From contig NZ_JABBGK010000001.1 in assembly GCF_012927355.1 (NCBI RefSeq), positions 1,949,816-2,013,815 on the forward strand: a stretch of DNA of 64,000 nt, given 5' to 3'. Below are positions 1 through 7,483 of this stretch, piece by piece. This stretch comes from Rhizobium terricola. GTDB lineage: Bacteria > Pseudomonadota > Alphaproteobacteria > Rhizobiales > Rhizobiaceae. A program made the translations under genes and the position numbers. Each line of letters begins with the position of its first letter. Position 1 is the first letter of the stretch. Below the pieces are notes generated by a model, which saw nothing but the letters and a program-made list of their open reading frames with translations, did no database searches and was not told the DNA's origin.

Positions 1-2
1 TG

Positions 3-236
3 GCAAATGCACCCGTCACCCGTGCCATGAAGGGTTGCCTGGCCTTTGTCCCCTTTCTTGATCCGACAGACGGGCGAGGCATCGGCGTGCTGCACGAATG
101 GCAGACCGGCGAGGACTTTGCGGCTTATGCCGTCTCGCCGGGATTTGCCGAAACGTCTGCCATCCTGCGGCCCCTGATGACCGAGCCGCCGCTCAGCCGC
201 CGCTTTGACGCGCGACTGATCGAGACGTTAAACTGA
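3..236 (+). CDS. Antibiotic-biosynthesis-monooxygenase-like (ABM) protein, 5' end cut by the window edge
   Basis: The frame is open from base 3 and ends with TGA at 234-236, so only the C-terminal ~77 residues are visible. The segment with GCLAFVPFLDPTD, then an HEWQTGEDFAAYAVSPGF stretch, resembles the second half of small ABM/quinol-monooxygenase ferredoxin-like folds (known family pattern). Those proteins are usually ~95-105 aa dimers that oxidise quinol-like or aldehyde substrates. The substrate cannot be inferred. The gene ends 4 bases before the AraC regulator, so the two are probably co-transcribed. The family call is moderate because the N-terminal half is outside the window. Confidence 0.6.
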   Translation, partial: ANAPVTRAMKGCLAFVPFLDPTDGRGIGVLHEWQTGEDFAAYAVSPGFAETSAILRPLMTEPPLSRRFDARLIETLN

Positions 237-240
237 ACAA

Positions 241-993
241 ATGACACCGGATGCCTATTGTTTTCACAAGAGCTTCGAGCCTGCCGGCCCGTCCGAGTTC
301 CGGATGGAGCGGCACTATCTGCTCTATGCGATGGAAGGCACCATGCGGCTGGAAGCGGAAGGCCGTCGCTGGACCCTGCCGCCGGCCCGCGCGGCATTGA
401 TCGCCGCGGGTCATCCGGTGAAGATAACGATCCTGTCCCGGCTGACCTCGGCCTCCGTCCTTTACGCCTCCGGCTTCGCGCCCGCTCCGCCGCAAGCGCT
501 CTCGGTCTTCGACGTCTCCCCGCTGGCACGGGAACTGATCGCCGAATGCCGTGACTGGGGCCCCGAAAGCGGCCCGCTTGGACCCTATGCGCGAAAAATC
601 TTCGAAGCGCTGGTGGCGGTCAGCCTGAAACTTGCGGAAACGCCGAACCCATGCGCCATGCCCACTCCGACGAGTGCGGCCCTTGCGCGGGCGCTCGCGC
701 TCACCGAAGAGCTGGCCGATGGTGCGCCCGTCTTTGCCGAAATCGCCAAAACCACCGGCCAGTCTCCGAGAGCACTCGCCCGCCGTTTCTCGGCAGAAAT
801 GGGGATGACCTGGCGCGAGGCACTTCGGCGCATCCGCCTGATCCGTGCCGTCGAAACGCTCGCTTCGAGCGACGCACCGGTGACTGAGATCGCGCTCGGC
901 GTCGGCTACAATTCACTGTCGGCCTTCAATGCCGCGTTTCGCGACCTGATGGGCAAGACCCCGCGCGACTATCGCGCCAGCTTTCGGGACTGA
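241..993 (+). CDS. AraC-family transcriptional regulator
   Basis: This 250-aa protein has an N-terminal cupin-like effector domain (about residues 1-135) and a C-terminal double helix-turn-helix AraC domain (about 150-248). The DNA-binding part shows the typical order: a first HTH around FAEIAKTTGQSPRALARRF, a linker helix RLIRAVETLASS, then IALGVGYNSLSAFNAAFRD and the family-signature ending G-x-TPRDYR. The start is the ATG at 241, just after the stop of the upstream monooxygenase-like gene, so the two probably form an operon. The regulator may control that gene in response to a small aromatic or quinone-type ligand (inference). Confidence 0.88.
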   Translation: MTPDAYCFHKSFEPAGPSEFRMERHYLLYAMEGTMRLEAEGRRWTLPPARAALIAAGHPVKITILSRLTSASVLYASGFAPAPPQALSVFDVSPLARELIAECRDWGPESGPLGPYARKIFEALVAVSLKLAETPNPCAMPTPTSAALARALALTEELADGAPVFAEIAKTTGQSPRALARRFSAEMGMTWREALRRIRLIRAVETLASSDAPVTEIALGVGYNSLSAFNAAFRDLMGKTPRDYRASFRD

Positions 994-1415
994 CCAAGCC
1001 CAACGGGTACCATCGGCCCAGTCTGCCATCATTCCCTGACAGGCTCTGCCGGAAGATCCAGTCACGGACATCGATGATTGCATCGGAGATCCGCGAGGGT
1101 CCCGGCTGCTGCTCTTCCGCTGTCCCGAACGCCCCCTGCTTCGACATCTTCGTCACGCCGACCTACCTCGACGCCGCGATACGGAACCGATGGCCGTCGA
1201 AACGGCCCTCCATACCGACATCCGCGAAGCGGGCGTTGGCGTTGGTGATCAAGCAGGTGATCGATCCCGAGGGCATGTTCAATTCGGGCAAGGCGCCGTT
1301 CTAGCCTCCCGGGCAACGCACAAATGAAACGTGGCCTCAGGCTCCGTTTTCTTCGTTTGAACGATGTCATCGACGCAAGCAGGCTTGTCCCATCAAACGG
1401 GGAAAGGATGCGGCG
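994..1415 (+). pseudogene. Gene-poor stretch with a C-terminal remnant of an FAD-linked oxidase
   Basis: No intact gene fits this 420-base gap. In the plus frame ending with TAG at 1302-1304, the last ~22 residues read ALALVIKQVIDPEGMFNSGK followed by APF. This closely follows the C-terminal end of FAD-linked oxidases of the glycolate oxidase/lactate dehydrogenase type (pattern: I-K-x-x-x-D-P-x-x-x-x-N-P/S-G-K). Upstream of about base 1220 the frame no longer resembles the family. It therefore looks like the tail of a gene whose body has been deleted. The remainder to 1400 shows no clear signal other than the ribosome binding site of the next gene. Confidence 0.45.
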
Positions 1416-2327
1416 ATGGCGATACGCTACGGGTTCATCGGGCTGGGCAATCTCGGGCGGCATCTCGCCGGCAGCCTTGTCGCGCACGGTTTTGACGTGA
1501 CGGTCAACGATCTCGACAAGCAGCAGGCGTCGGAGCTGATCGACGCCGGTGCCGCATGGGCGGACGATCCGAAAAGCGTCGCCGAGGCCGTCGATGCGGT
1601 GATCACCTGTCTGCCCTCACCCGCCGTCAGCGAACGAGTGCTGACCGGTGAGCGCGGCATCCTCACAGGGCTCAAGCCCGGCGGCACCTGGATCGAGATG
1701 AGCACGCTGGACGAGAAGGAGGTGCTGAGGCTCGGCGCCATTGCCGCGGCCCATGGCGTGCGGATGATGGAAGCACCAGTGACCGGCGGCGTGCATCTGG
1801 CGGCGACCGGGCAGATTTCGGTGATCACCGGCGGCGATGCGGATCTCTACGAACGGCATCTGCCGGCCTTCCAGGCGATGGGCAACCGGATCTTCCGCGC
1901 CGGTCCGCTCGGCAAGGCGGCGGTGATCAAGGTCATCACCAACATGCTCGCCTTCATCCATCTGGTGGCGACCGGCGAGGCCCTGATGCTGGCAAAGACC
2001 GGCGGCATCGACCTCACCGATGCCTTCAACATCATCAAGGCCTCGTCCGGCAACAGCTTCGTGCACGAGACCGAGGGCCAGGTGATCCTCAACGGCAGCT
2101 ACAACATCAACTTCACCATGGATCTCGCCGTCAAGGATCTGGGCTTCGCGCTCGGTTTCGGCCGCGAGTTCGGGGTGCCGCTCGACCTTGCCTCGCACAC
2201 CCTGCAGACCTTCATCCGGGCGCGCTCGGTCTATGGCGGCGATGCGTGGTCGTCGCAGGTGGTGAAGCTGCTGGAGGATACGGTCGGCACCGATCTGCGC
2301 GCACCGGGCTTTCCGGCGGAACTGTAA
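1416..2327 (+). CDS. NAD(P)-dependent beta-hydroxyacid dehydrogenase (3-hydroxyisobutyrate dehydrogenase family)
   Basis: The 303-aa length is normal for the family. The N-terminal Rossmann fold carries the dinucleotide motif GLGNLGRHLA (about residues 8-17). An acidic residue ends beta-2 (VNDLDK), which suggests preference for NAD. The substrate motif APVTGGVHLAATGQ is near residue 120. The predicted catalytic lysine lies in GKAAVIKVITNM near residue 168. Such enzymes oxidise 3-hydroxyisobutyrate or reduce small semialdehydes; the exact substrate is not readable. The start is supported by GGAAAGG at 1401-1407, eight bases upstream of ATG 1416. A LysR gene follows 71 bases downstream on the same strand. 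Confidence 0.85.
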   Translation: MAIRYGFIGLGNLGRHLAGSLVAHGFDVTVNDLDKQQASELIDAGAAWADDPKSVAEAVDAVITCLPSPAVSERVLTGERGILTGLKPGGTWIEMSTLDEKEVLRLGAIAAAHGVRMMEAPVTGGVHLAATGQISVITGGDADLYERHLPAFQAMGNRIFRAGPLGKAAVIKVITNMLAFIHLVATGEALMLAKTGGIDLTDAFNIIKASSGNSFVHETEGQVILNGSYNINFTMDLAVKDLGFALGFGREFGVPLDLASHTLQTFIRARSVYGGDAWSSQVVKLLEDTVGTDLRAPGFPAEL

Positions 2328-2398
2328 CCGGGTGGCGGATTGCGGCTTTCCCTCGTTCGTCGATGCGGCTAGCATCGGGCACGAACCAAGCGATCCCG

Positions 2399-3313
2399 AT
2401 GACCGACACCCTTGCCGCGCCCGCCTACCGACTGCCGCCGCTCGCTTGGCTCCGGGCCTTCGAGGCGACGGCCAGGCATTTGAGCTTCACCAGGGCGGCG
2501 TTGGAACTCAACCTCACCCAGGCCGCCGTCAGCCACCAGGTCAGGAGCCTCGAGCGTCAGCTCGGCGTCCAGCTGTTCGAGCGGCTGGCCCGCAGCCTGA
2601 AGCTGACCGAGACCGGCGCCGCATATCTGCCCCCGGTCCGGCGCTCCTTCGAGGATCTCGCTGCTGCGACCGACGGGCTGTTCGGCCCGGTGGGCACGAA
2701 GACGCTGACAATCCGCGCGCCGGCCTCCTTCGTCGTGCTGTGGCTTGCGCCGCGCCTCGGGCGATTTGCCGAAATGAGGCCCGACATCTCGATCCGCATC
2801 GCCTCGGTCGTCTGGGCGCAGACCACCTATGACGAACCGGTCGATGTCGACATCCGCTATGGCGACGGCCATTGGCCCGGCCACAAGGTGGAACCGCTGA
2901 TGCCGGCCGCCGCGATCGTCGTCTGCCGCCCCGAAAACGCACCCTCCGGGGTGGATGCCGAACGGCTGGCGCATATCGCAGCAAACGGTTCGCTGATCCA
3001 CGTCACCGGCTATGAGGATCTCTGGCAACGTCTCGCCGCATCCTTCGGCACCGCCCTGCCGCGCATGACGGCAGGCATCAACGTCGATACCACGATGGCG
3101 GCCCTGGAGCTTTCTGCCGCCGGCATGGGACCCGCCATCGTCGAGCAGCAGTTCGCCGAGCCCTATCTCGGCCGCGGGCTGCTGGTGCGCGCACTCGAAA
3201 CCGCGCTGCCGATCCGCGAGTCACATTTTTTCGCAACACCCGAGGGCAGGCCCCGCATCTCGCCGGAAGCCAATGCCTTCAAGGCCTGGCTCAGGGCCGA
3301 GGCGGTCCGCTAG
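2399..3313 (+). CDS. LysR-family regulator, GcvA-like
   Basis: This is a 304-aa protein from ATG 2399 (MTDTLAAPAYRLPPL). The frame is open further upstream, but that part overlaps the dehydrogenase gene and lacks family similarity. An N-terminal winged HTH (residues ~12-70) contains LRAFEATARHLSFTRAALEL and TQAAVSHQVRSLERQLGVQL, typical of the GcvA/AmpR branch of LysR. A substrate-binding domain follows (about 95-300). It sits between the dehydrogenase and an SDR, all on the same strand, so it may regulate these oxidoreductases (inference). Its ligand is unknown. Confidence 0.88.
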   Translation: MTDTLAAPAYRLPPLAWLRAFEATARHLSFTRAALELNLTQAAVSHQVRSLERQLGVQLFERLARSLKLTETGAAYLPPVRRSFEDLAAATDGLFGPVGTKTLTIRAPASFVVLWLAPRLGRFAEMRPDISIRIASVVWAQTTYDEPVDVDIRYGDGHWPGHKVEPLMPAAAIVVCRPENAPSGVDAERLAHIAANGSLIHVTGYEDLWQRLAASFGTALPRMTAGINVDTTMAALELSAAGMGPAIVEQQFAEPYLGRGLLVRALETALPIRESHFFATPEGRPRISPEANAFKAWLRAEAVR

Positions 3314-3424
3314 ACAGGCTGATCCGGCGTCACCGTGGATAGGCGGTCACCCCGCCTTTCCTTCACCGCATCGTGGCCTGTAGACTGGCCGCAACGGCAT
3401 TCGTTTCAGGGAAGGATTTTCATC

Positions 3425-4213
3425 ATGGATCTCGGCATCAAGGGAAAGCGGGCACTGGTGCTCGCCTCGTCGCGCGGCCTCGGCCTCGGCATCGCCAAGG
3501 CACTCGCCGACGAGGGGGCGCATGTGCTGCTCTGCGGCCGCAGCGCCGCCAAGCTCAAGGCCAATGCGGAAGCGATCAACGCCGCCGGTCGCGGCAAGGC
3601 GGACTGGGTCGAGGCCGATCTTGCCGACGCCGGCTTTGTCGACACGATGCTCGCCGCCGTCCACCACAAGCTCGGCGGCATCGACATCCTGGTGAACAAC
3701 ACCGGCGGCCCGACGCCCGGTACCGTCGAGGAAATGACGGCGGAGAAGCTCTATAATTTCTTCCAGTCGATGGTGGTGCGCGTCATCACGCTCACCAATG
3801 CGCTGCTGCCGCTGATGCAGACGCAAGGCTTTGGCCGCATCGTGACGGTTGCCTCATCCGGCGTTTTCGAGCCGATCCCCAATCTCGCACTGTCCAACAC
3901 GCTGCGCGGCTCGCTGGTCGGCTGGAGCAAGACGCTTGCGACCGAGGTCGCCTCCTATGGCGTGACCGCCAACATGCTCCTGCCCGGCAGCATCCACACC
4001 GACCGGATCGACGAACTGCAGGCCGACCGCGCCCAGCGCTCCGGCAAGCCGATCGAGGAAATCCGCGAGGGGGCACTAAAGTCGATCCCGGCCGGCCGGC
4101 TGGGCAAGGTCGAGGAGTTCGCCGCCGCGGCCGCCTTCCTCTGCTCGGCGCAGGCCGGCTATATCACCGGCACGATGGTGCGCGTCGACGGCGGCGCGGC
4201 GAAATCGATCTGA
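3425..4213 (+). CDS. SDR-family oxidoreductase lacking the canonical catalytic tyrosine
   Basis: A 262-aa protein from ATG 3425 (MDLGIKGKRALV), preceded by GGGAAGG at about 3410-3416. The nucleotide-binding motif is ASSRGLGLGIA near residue 13, and the NNTGGP motif follows near residue 88. After the SSG active-site strand, where classical SDRs have Y-x-x-x-K, this protein reads LALSNTLRGSLVGWSKTLA, so the tyrosine is absent and S-N-x-x-R occupies the region. A distinct SDR subgroup (often labelled FabG-like) shares this change, so the gene is probably intact with altered chemistry. The C-terminal G-x-MVRVDGG is normal. A strong terminator follows. Confidence 0.82.
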   Translation: MDLGIKGKRALVLASSRGLGLGIAKALADEGAHVLLCGRSAAKLKANAEAINAAGRGKADWVEADLADAGFVDTMLAAVHHKLGGIDILVNNTGGPTPGTVEEMTAEKLYNFFQSMVVRVITLTNALLPLMQTQGFGRIVTVASSGVFEPIPNLALSNTLRGSLVGWSKTLATEVASYGVTANMLLPGSIHTDRIDELQADRAQRSGKPIEEIREGALKSIPAGRLGKVEEFAAAAAFLCSAQAGYITGTMVRVDGGAAKSI

Positions 4214-4243
4214 TCCGATCGGCAGCCGACGATCTTCTGAAGC

Positions 4244-4277
4244 AAAACCCCGCGACGCGCCATGCGTGCGGGGTTTT
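4244..4277. terminator. Bidirectional rho-independent terminator
   Basis: A perfect 10-bp inverted repeat AAAACCCCGC / GCGGGGTTTT with a 14-base loop lies between the convergent SDR and beta-lactamase genes. An A-tract on the left and a T-tract on the right allow it to work in both directions. Confidence 0.85.
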
Positions 4278-4334
4278 CGCCATCTTGGCCAATGCCGGAC
4301 TGGCGACGCTGAATGCCACGCCCGTCCGCTCCGT

Positions 4335-5156
4335 CTATAGATCCGCCAGGATCCCCGGCAAGTCGGCAATCAGCCCGTCCCGTGTCTCGAAGCTGATCGG
4401 CTCCTGATAGGGGCGGTTGGCCACGTGCAGCCGCGCGAAGACCACCTTGCGTTCTTGCCGCTCGGCCCAGCCGACGAACCAGCCGATCGGGCGATTGTCG
4501 TCGCGTGCGCCCTTCGCGTCCCGCATCCAGCCGCTACCCGTCTTGCCATGGATCACCCAGCCGCCCGCGGCCTCGAAGCGCGGGGTGATGGCCTGGGTCA
4601 TTGCCTTTGCACGGTCCGAGACCGGCAGCTTTCCGTCGAGGAAGCGGCGCAGGAACTCCACCTGCTCGTCCGGCGAGATGGCAAGCGACGACATCAGCCA
4701 GGATTCGGTCAGGCCGTCCGAACCGCCGGGGCCGCCGGAAATGTCGTTGTTGCCATAGGCGAAGCGGCGGACGTAGTCGCCGAAGCGTTCGGCGCCGAGG
4801 CGGCGGGTGATTTCCTGCGAATACCAGACGATCGATTCCTTCTCCCAGCCGGTCGGATCGAAGGCCTTCTTCACCCGCTCCGGGCCGCCGAACTTCGCCT
4901 GATAGTCCCAGCGCGGTGTCGTCTCGTCCTTCAGAATGCCGGCATCATAGCCCATCATGGCCAAAGGCAGCTTGAAGGTCGACATGGGATAGACGCGCCG
5001 GTCGCAGGTTCCCTCGCGGTGGATCGCCTCTCCGCTCTGCGCGTCGAGAACGACGGTGCAGCGGATCGGATCGACCGCAAATGCGGGGCCTGCGGCAGAG
5101 AATGCGGCAAAAATGCTGATGGCGACGGCCAGCAGGTCGCGTCTTTCAAGGATCAT
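4335..5156 (-). CDS. Class D (OXA-type) beta-lactamase
   Basis: A 273-aa precursor from ATG 5156 (MILERRDLLAVAISIF). It has a signal peptide with likely cleavage after the PAFA motif near residue 27. It hydrolyses beta-lactams in the periplasm through an acyl-serine. Class D motifs are visible: S59-T60-F61-K62 (nucleophile and carbamylated lysine), Y134-G135-N136, K205-T206-G207, and the W152 region ESWLMSSLAISPDEQVEFLR. The second motif, normally S-x-V, is S113-Q114-E115, so the hydrophobic residue shielding the carboxylysine is replaced by glutamate. It is divergently transcribed from an AmpR regulator across 103 bases, which predicts inducible expression. The longer open frame upstream of 5156 is antisense to ampR and was not used. 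Confidence 0.9.
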   Translation of the reverse strand: MILERRDLLAVAISIFAAFSAAGPAFAVDPIRCTVVLDAQSGEAIHREGTCDRRVYPMSTFKLPLAMMGYDAGILKDETTPRWDYQAKFGGPERVKKAFDPTGWEKESIVWYSQEITRRLGAERFGDYVRRFAYGNNDISGGPGGSDGLTESWLMSSLAISPDEQVEFLRRFLDGKLPVSDRAKAMTQAITPRFEAAGGWVIHGKTGSGWMRDAKGARDDNRPIGWFVGWAERQERKVVFARLHVANRPYQEPISFETRDGLIADLPGILADL

Positions 5157-5259
5157 GACATTGCTCCCTTGGTTTCGATCGGCCTGTTTTAGGCGCCATT
5201 GCGGATGCGCGACAAACGATGATAACTGGCGCGAGGCATAACTTAAATTTGGGCATGTC
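5157..5259. promoter_or_regulatory. Divergent beta-lactamase/ampR control region
   Basis: These 103 bases separate the divergent starts of the beta-lactamase gene and ampR, the arrangement in which AmpR binds between its own gene and the lactamase promoter. An AT-rich patch (ATAACTTAAATTT, about 5238-5250) lies just before ampR. I could not assign an exact LysR T-N11-A box with confidence. The operator role is inferred from the gene arrangement. Confidence 0.5.
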
Positions 5260-6144
5260 ATGGTCCGGCCGCATCTTCCGCTGAACGCGCTGCGCGCCTT
5301 CGAGGCCGCCGCGCGCCATCTGTCCTTCACCCGGGCGGCGATCGAGCTCTGCGTCACCCAGGCGGCCGTCAGCCACCAGGTAAAGCTGCTCGAACAGCGC
5401 CTGGGCGTCACGCTTTTCCGCCGCCTGCCGCGAGGCCTCATGATCACCGAGGAGGGTCTGGCGCTGCTGCCGACGCTCAGGGACAGCTTCGATCGCATGG
5501 CCGACATGCTCGAACGCTTCGAGGGCGGGCACATGCGCGAGGTGCTGACGCTCGGCGCCGTCGGCACCTTTGCCGTGGGTTGGCTTCTCCCGCGTCTTGC
5601 CGATTTCCACGCCCGCCACCCTTTCATCGACGTGCGGCTCTCCACCAACAACAACCGCGTCGACATTGCCGCCGAGGGTCTCGACTTCGCCATCCGCTTC
5701 GGCAACGGCGCGTGGCACGACACCGAAGCGGAAGCGTTGTTCGGGGCACCGCTGTCGGCGCTCTGCGTGCCGGCGATTGCGAGGCGGCTGAAGAGCCCGG
5801 AGGATGTCGGGCGCGAGACGCTGCTGCGCTCCTATCGCACCGACGAATGGCCGGGCTGGTTCGAGGCGGCCGCCATCGCCGCCCCGCCGATCACCGGTCC
5901 GGTCTTCGATTCCTCCGTGCTGATGGTGGAGACGGCGCTGCAGGGCGCCGGGGTCGCGCTCGCACCGCCGCTGATGTTTTCCCGCCACCTCGCCTCGGGC
6001 GCTCTGGAACAGCCCTTCCCCATCTATGTCTCGAAGGGAAGCTACTGGCTGACCCGGCTCAAGTCCCGCACGCCGACGCCGGCGATGAAGCTGTTTTTCG
6101 AGTGGATCAGCGAGATGGCGGAGCAGACACGGGCCGGCGACTAG
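5260..6144 (+). CDS. ampR: AmpR, LysR-family regulator of beta-lactamase expression
   Basis: This 294-aa protein follows enterobacterial AmpR almost end to end. The N-terminal part reads PLNALRAFEAAARHLSFTRA then AAVSHQVKLLEQRLG. It continues RGLMITEEGLALLPTLRDSF, STNNNRVDIAAEGLDFAIR, a WHDTEAEAL segment, LLRSYRTDEW, VFDSSVLMVE and SYWLTRLKSRTPTPAMK. AmpR senses muropeptides derived from cell-wall recycling through its C-terminal effector domain and switches lactamase transcription. Its divergent partner here is class D rather than the usual class C or A enzyme. The start ATG 5260 gives the family-normal N-terminus. Confidence 0.92.
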   Translation: MVRPHLPLNALRAFEAAARHLSFTRAAIELCVTQAAVSHQVKLLEQRLGVTLFRRLPRGLMITEEGLALLPTLRDSFDRMADMLERFEGGHMREVLTLGAVGTFAVGWLLPRLADFHARHPFIDVRLSTNNNRVDIAAEGLDFAIRFGNGAWHDTEAEALFGAPLSALCVPAIARRLKSPEDVGRETLLRSYRTDEWPGWFEAAAIAAPPITGPVFDSSVLMVETALQGAGVALAPPLMFSRHLASGALEQPFPIYVSKGSYWLTRLKSRTPTPAMKLFFEWISEMAEQTRAGD

Positions 6145-6325
6145 ACCGCGCCGTCGATTCGCCGCACCCCTGCCTTGCTCCCGCTCGGGAAAGACCTCGC
6201 AAAGCTTTGGGCGCGAGGAGTTTTCGCCATTTTAGTCATTATGCAAGCAGAACAGGATTTCGCTGGCGTCCGGCTCAGACTCGACTATAGTGGGTGCGAC
6301 AAATTGTTCCATGGGAGGAGAAACT

Positions 6326-6550
6326 TTGGAGCAGATTCGCCACCTCTTTACCGCCGTCGGGGTTCTGACCCTTGTCGTCGGCCTTGTCTGGGTTGCCCAC
6401 GGCACCGGGACTATCCACCTTCCCTTCACCGGCTTCATGCCAAAAGACAGCGTCTGGACGATCAACGGATCGCTGGTCGTGATCTTCGGGCTCGTCACAC
6501 TCGTCGGCGCCCGCCGGCTGCTGCGCGACCACGACAAGCCAGCCGCCTGA
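6326..6550 (+). CDS. Small two-TM membrane protein (paralogue of the gene at 7029)
   Basis: The preferred start is TTG 6326 (LEQIRHLF), because GGGAGGAG at 6313-6320 lies five bases before it; an ATG at 6311 overlaps that ribosome binding site. The 74-aa product has two hydrophobic stretches (LFTAVGVLTLVVGLVWVA and GSLVVIFGLVTLVGA) joined by a short loop with GTIHLPFTGFMPKDSVW. The same layout occurs in the 68-aa protein encoded at 7029. Function unknown; inner-membrane location is predicted. Confidence 0.7.
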   Translation: MEQIRHLFTAVGVLTLVVGLVWVAHGTGTIHLPFTGFMPKDSVWTINGSLVVIFGLVTLVGARRLLRDHDKPAA

Positions 6551-6693
6551 TCATCCTTTCCTTGAGGGGAATGCAGTCGTCCGCATGGGCGCGGACGCCT
6601 GTTAGCATTCGCTAAAATTCTCCGGGAAATATCGACCAAAACGCAAGATCCTCCCGCTATTCTCGCTGACAATGAGAATGCGGGAAATGAACG

Positions 6694-6930
6694 ATGCCCG
6701 ATATGGTCGATGCCTCCGGACATGATATCCGGAACGAGCACGAGAGACATCGCGTGGAGCGAAGCCTGCGCGGGCGCGCGGCGCTTCAGGTATCCGCCGC
6801 CGTGCCGCGGCTTACGACGGTTTCGCAGGGCCTGATCATCGGCAGCCTGCTCGGCGCCATCGCCTCCCCGGGCGGCGCGGAAGCGCCCGCCAACGAAAAT
6901 CTCGTCCAGCGCTATTACGGCGACGTCTGA
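6694..6930 (+). CDS. Hypothetical small protein, 78 aa
   Basis: An open frame between two related small membrane-protein genes on the same strand. The first half is charged (RNEHERHRVERSLRGRA). A modestly hydrophobic segment follows (LTTVSQGLIIGSLLGAIASP), and the protein ends in ENLVQRYYGDV. ATG 6694 and ATG 6703 are both possible starts and neither has a convincing Shine-Dalgarno sequence. I do not recognise a family. It may be real because the frame extends through an otherwise empty gap. Confidence 0.4.
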   Translation: MPDMVDASGHDIRNEHERHRVERSLRGRAALQVSAAVPRLTTVSQGLIIGSLLGAIASPGGAEAPANENLVQRYYGDV

Positions 6931-7028
6931 GGTTTTCGCAGGCGGCGCCCGACCGCCCCGGACAAGAATTCGCTTCACGGATTGGGGCACGCGCCCTATG
7001 ATCCGTCGGGAGGAACGGGAGGAAGGCA

Positions 7029-7235
7029 ATGCTTGCAAGGGCGCGTCTGCTGCTCACGTCGGTCGGCCTGGTGCTGGCCCTTATCGGACTCGTCTGGGCA
7101 GGACAGGGGTCCGGCTTCTTTCCCTATCCGGCCTCGAGCTTCATGATCAACCAGAGCCCGTGGATCGCCTATGGCGCGCTCACCACGATCGTCGGCCTCG
7201 GCCTCGTCTGGACCGCCCAGCGTTTCCTGAGGTGA
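7029..7235 (+). CDS. Small two-TM membrane protein (paralogue of the gene at 6326)
   Basis: The 68-aa product has two predicted membrane helices (LLLTSVGLVLALIGLVWAG and YGALTTIVGLGLVWTA) separated by a loop with SGFFPYPASSFMINQSPW. The loop aligns with that of the protein encoded at 6326 (V-G-L-V-W, G-x-G, the F-M segment, and a W before the second helix). Strong ribosome binding sequence GGGAGGAAGG precedes ATG 7029. Both genes probably arose by local duplication. Function unknown. Confidence 0.75.
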   Translation: MLARARLLLTSVGLVLALIGLVWAGQGSGFFPYPASSFMINQSPWIAYGALTTIVGLGLVWTAQRFLR

Positions 7236-7483
7236 TGTTGACCGCGGCAGTCGCTTCGTCCGCGGCCGGACCACGCTCCCCAAGGCCAGCCGACTTGACG
7301 TCGTAGTCAACACCTGCCCACGGACAGCGCAACAGCGAAGTCCGCCTGAGGTTTAACCTTGCCTTCCCCCGCCCCTTCATGCCATTAGGCGCGCTCTTCA
7401 TTCGGGGCGCGGTCACCGCGCCTCTTTCGCGTTCGGGCCCTGCCCGGTTTCAGCAAACGACAGATCTTCGCGGGAGAGCGGCA
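7236..7483. other. Intergenic region without a recognised gene
   Basis: About 250 bases between the small membrane protein and the Hsp70-like gene. An open plus frame beginning at 7379 runs in frame into the Hsp70-like gene, but its extra N-terminus is not typical of that family. No RNA gene or repeat was recognised. It probably holds the promoter of the chaperone gene. Confidence 0.4.

Noticed and set aside
5157..5723. N-terminal extension of the beta-lactamase frame up to 5723
   Set aside because: It would overlap ampR in antisense and push the signal peptide inside the protein; ATG 5156 gives a normal secreted precursor.
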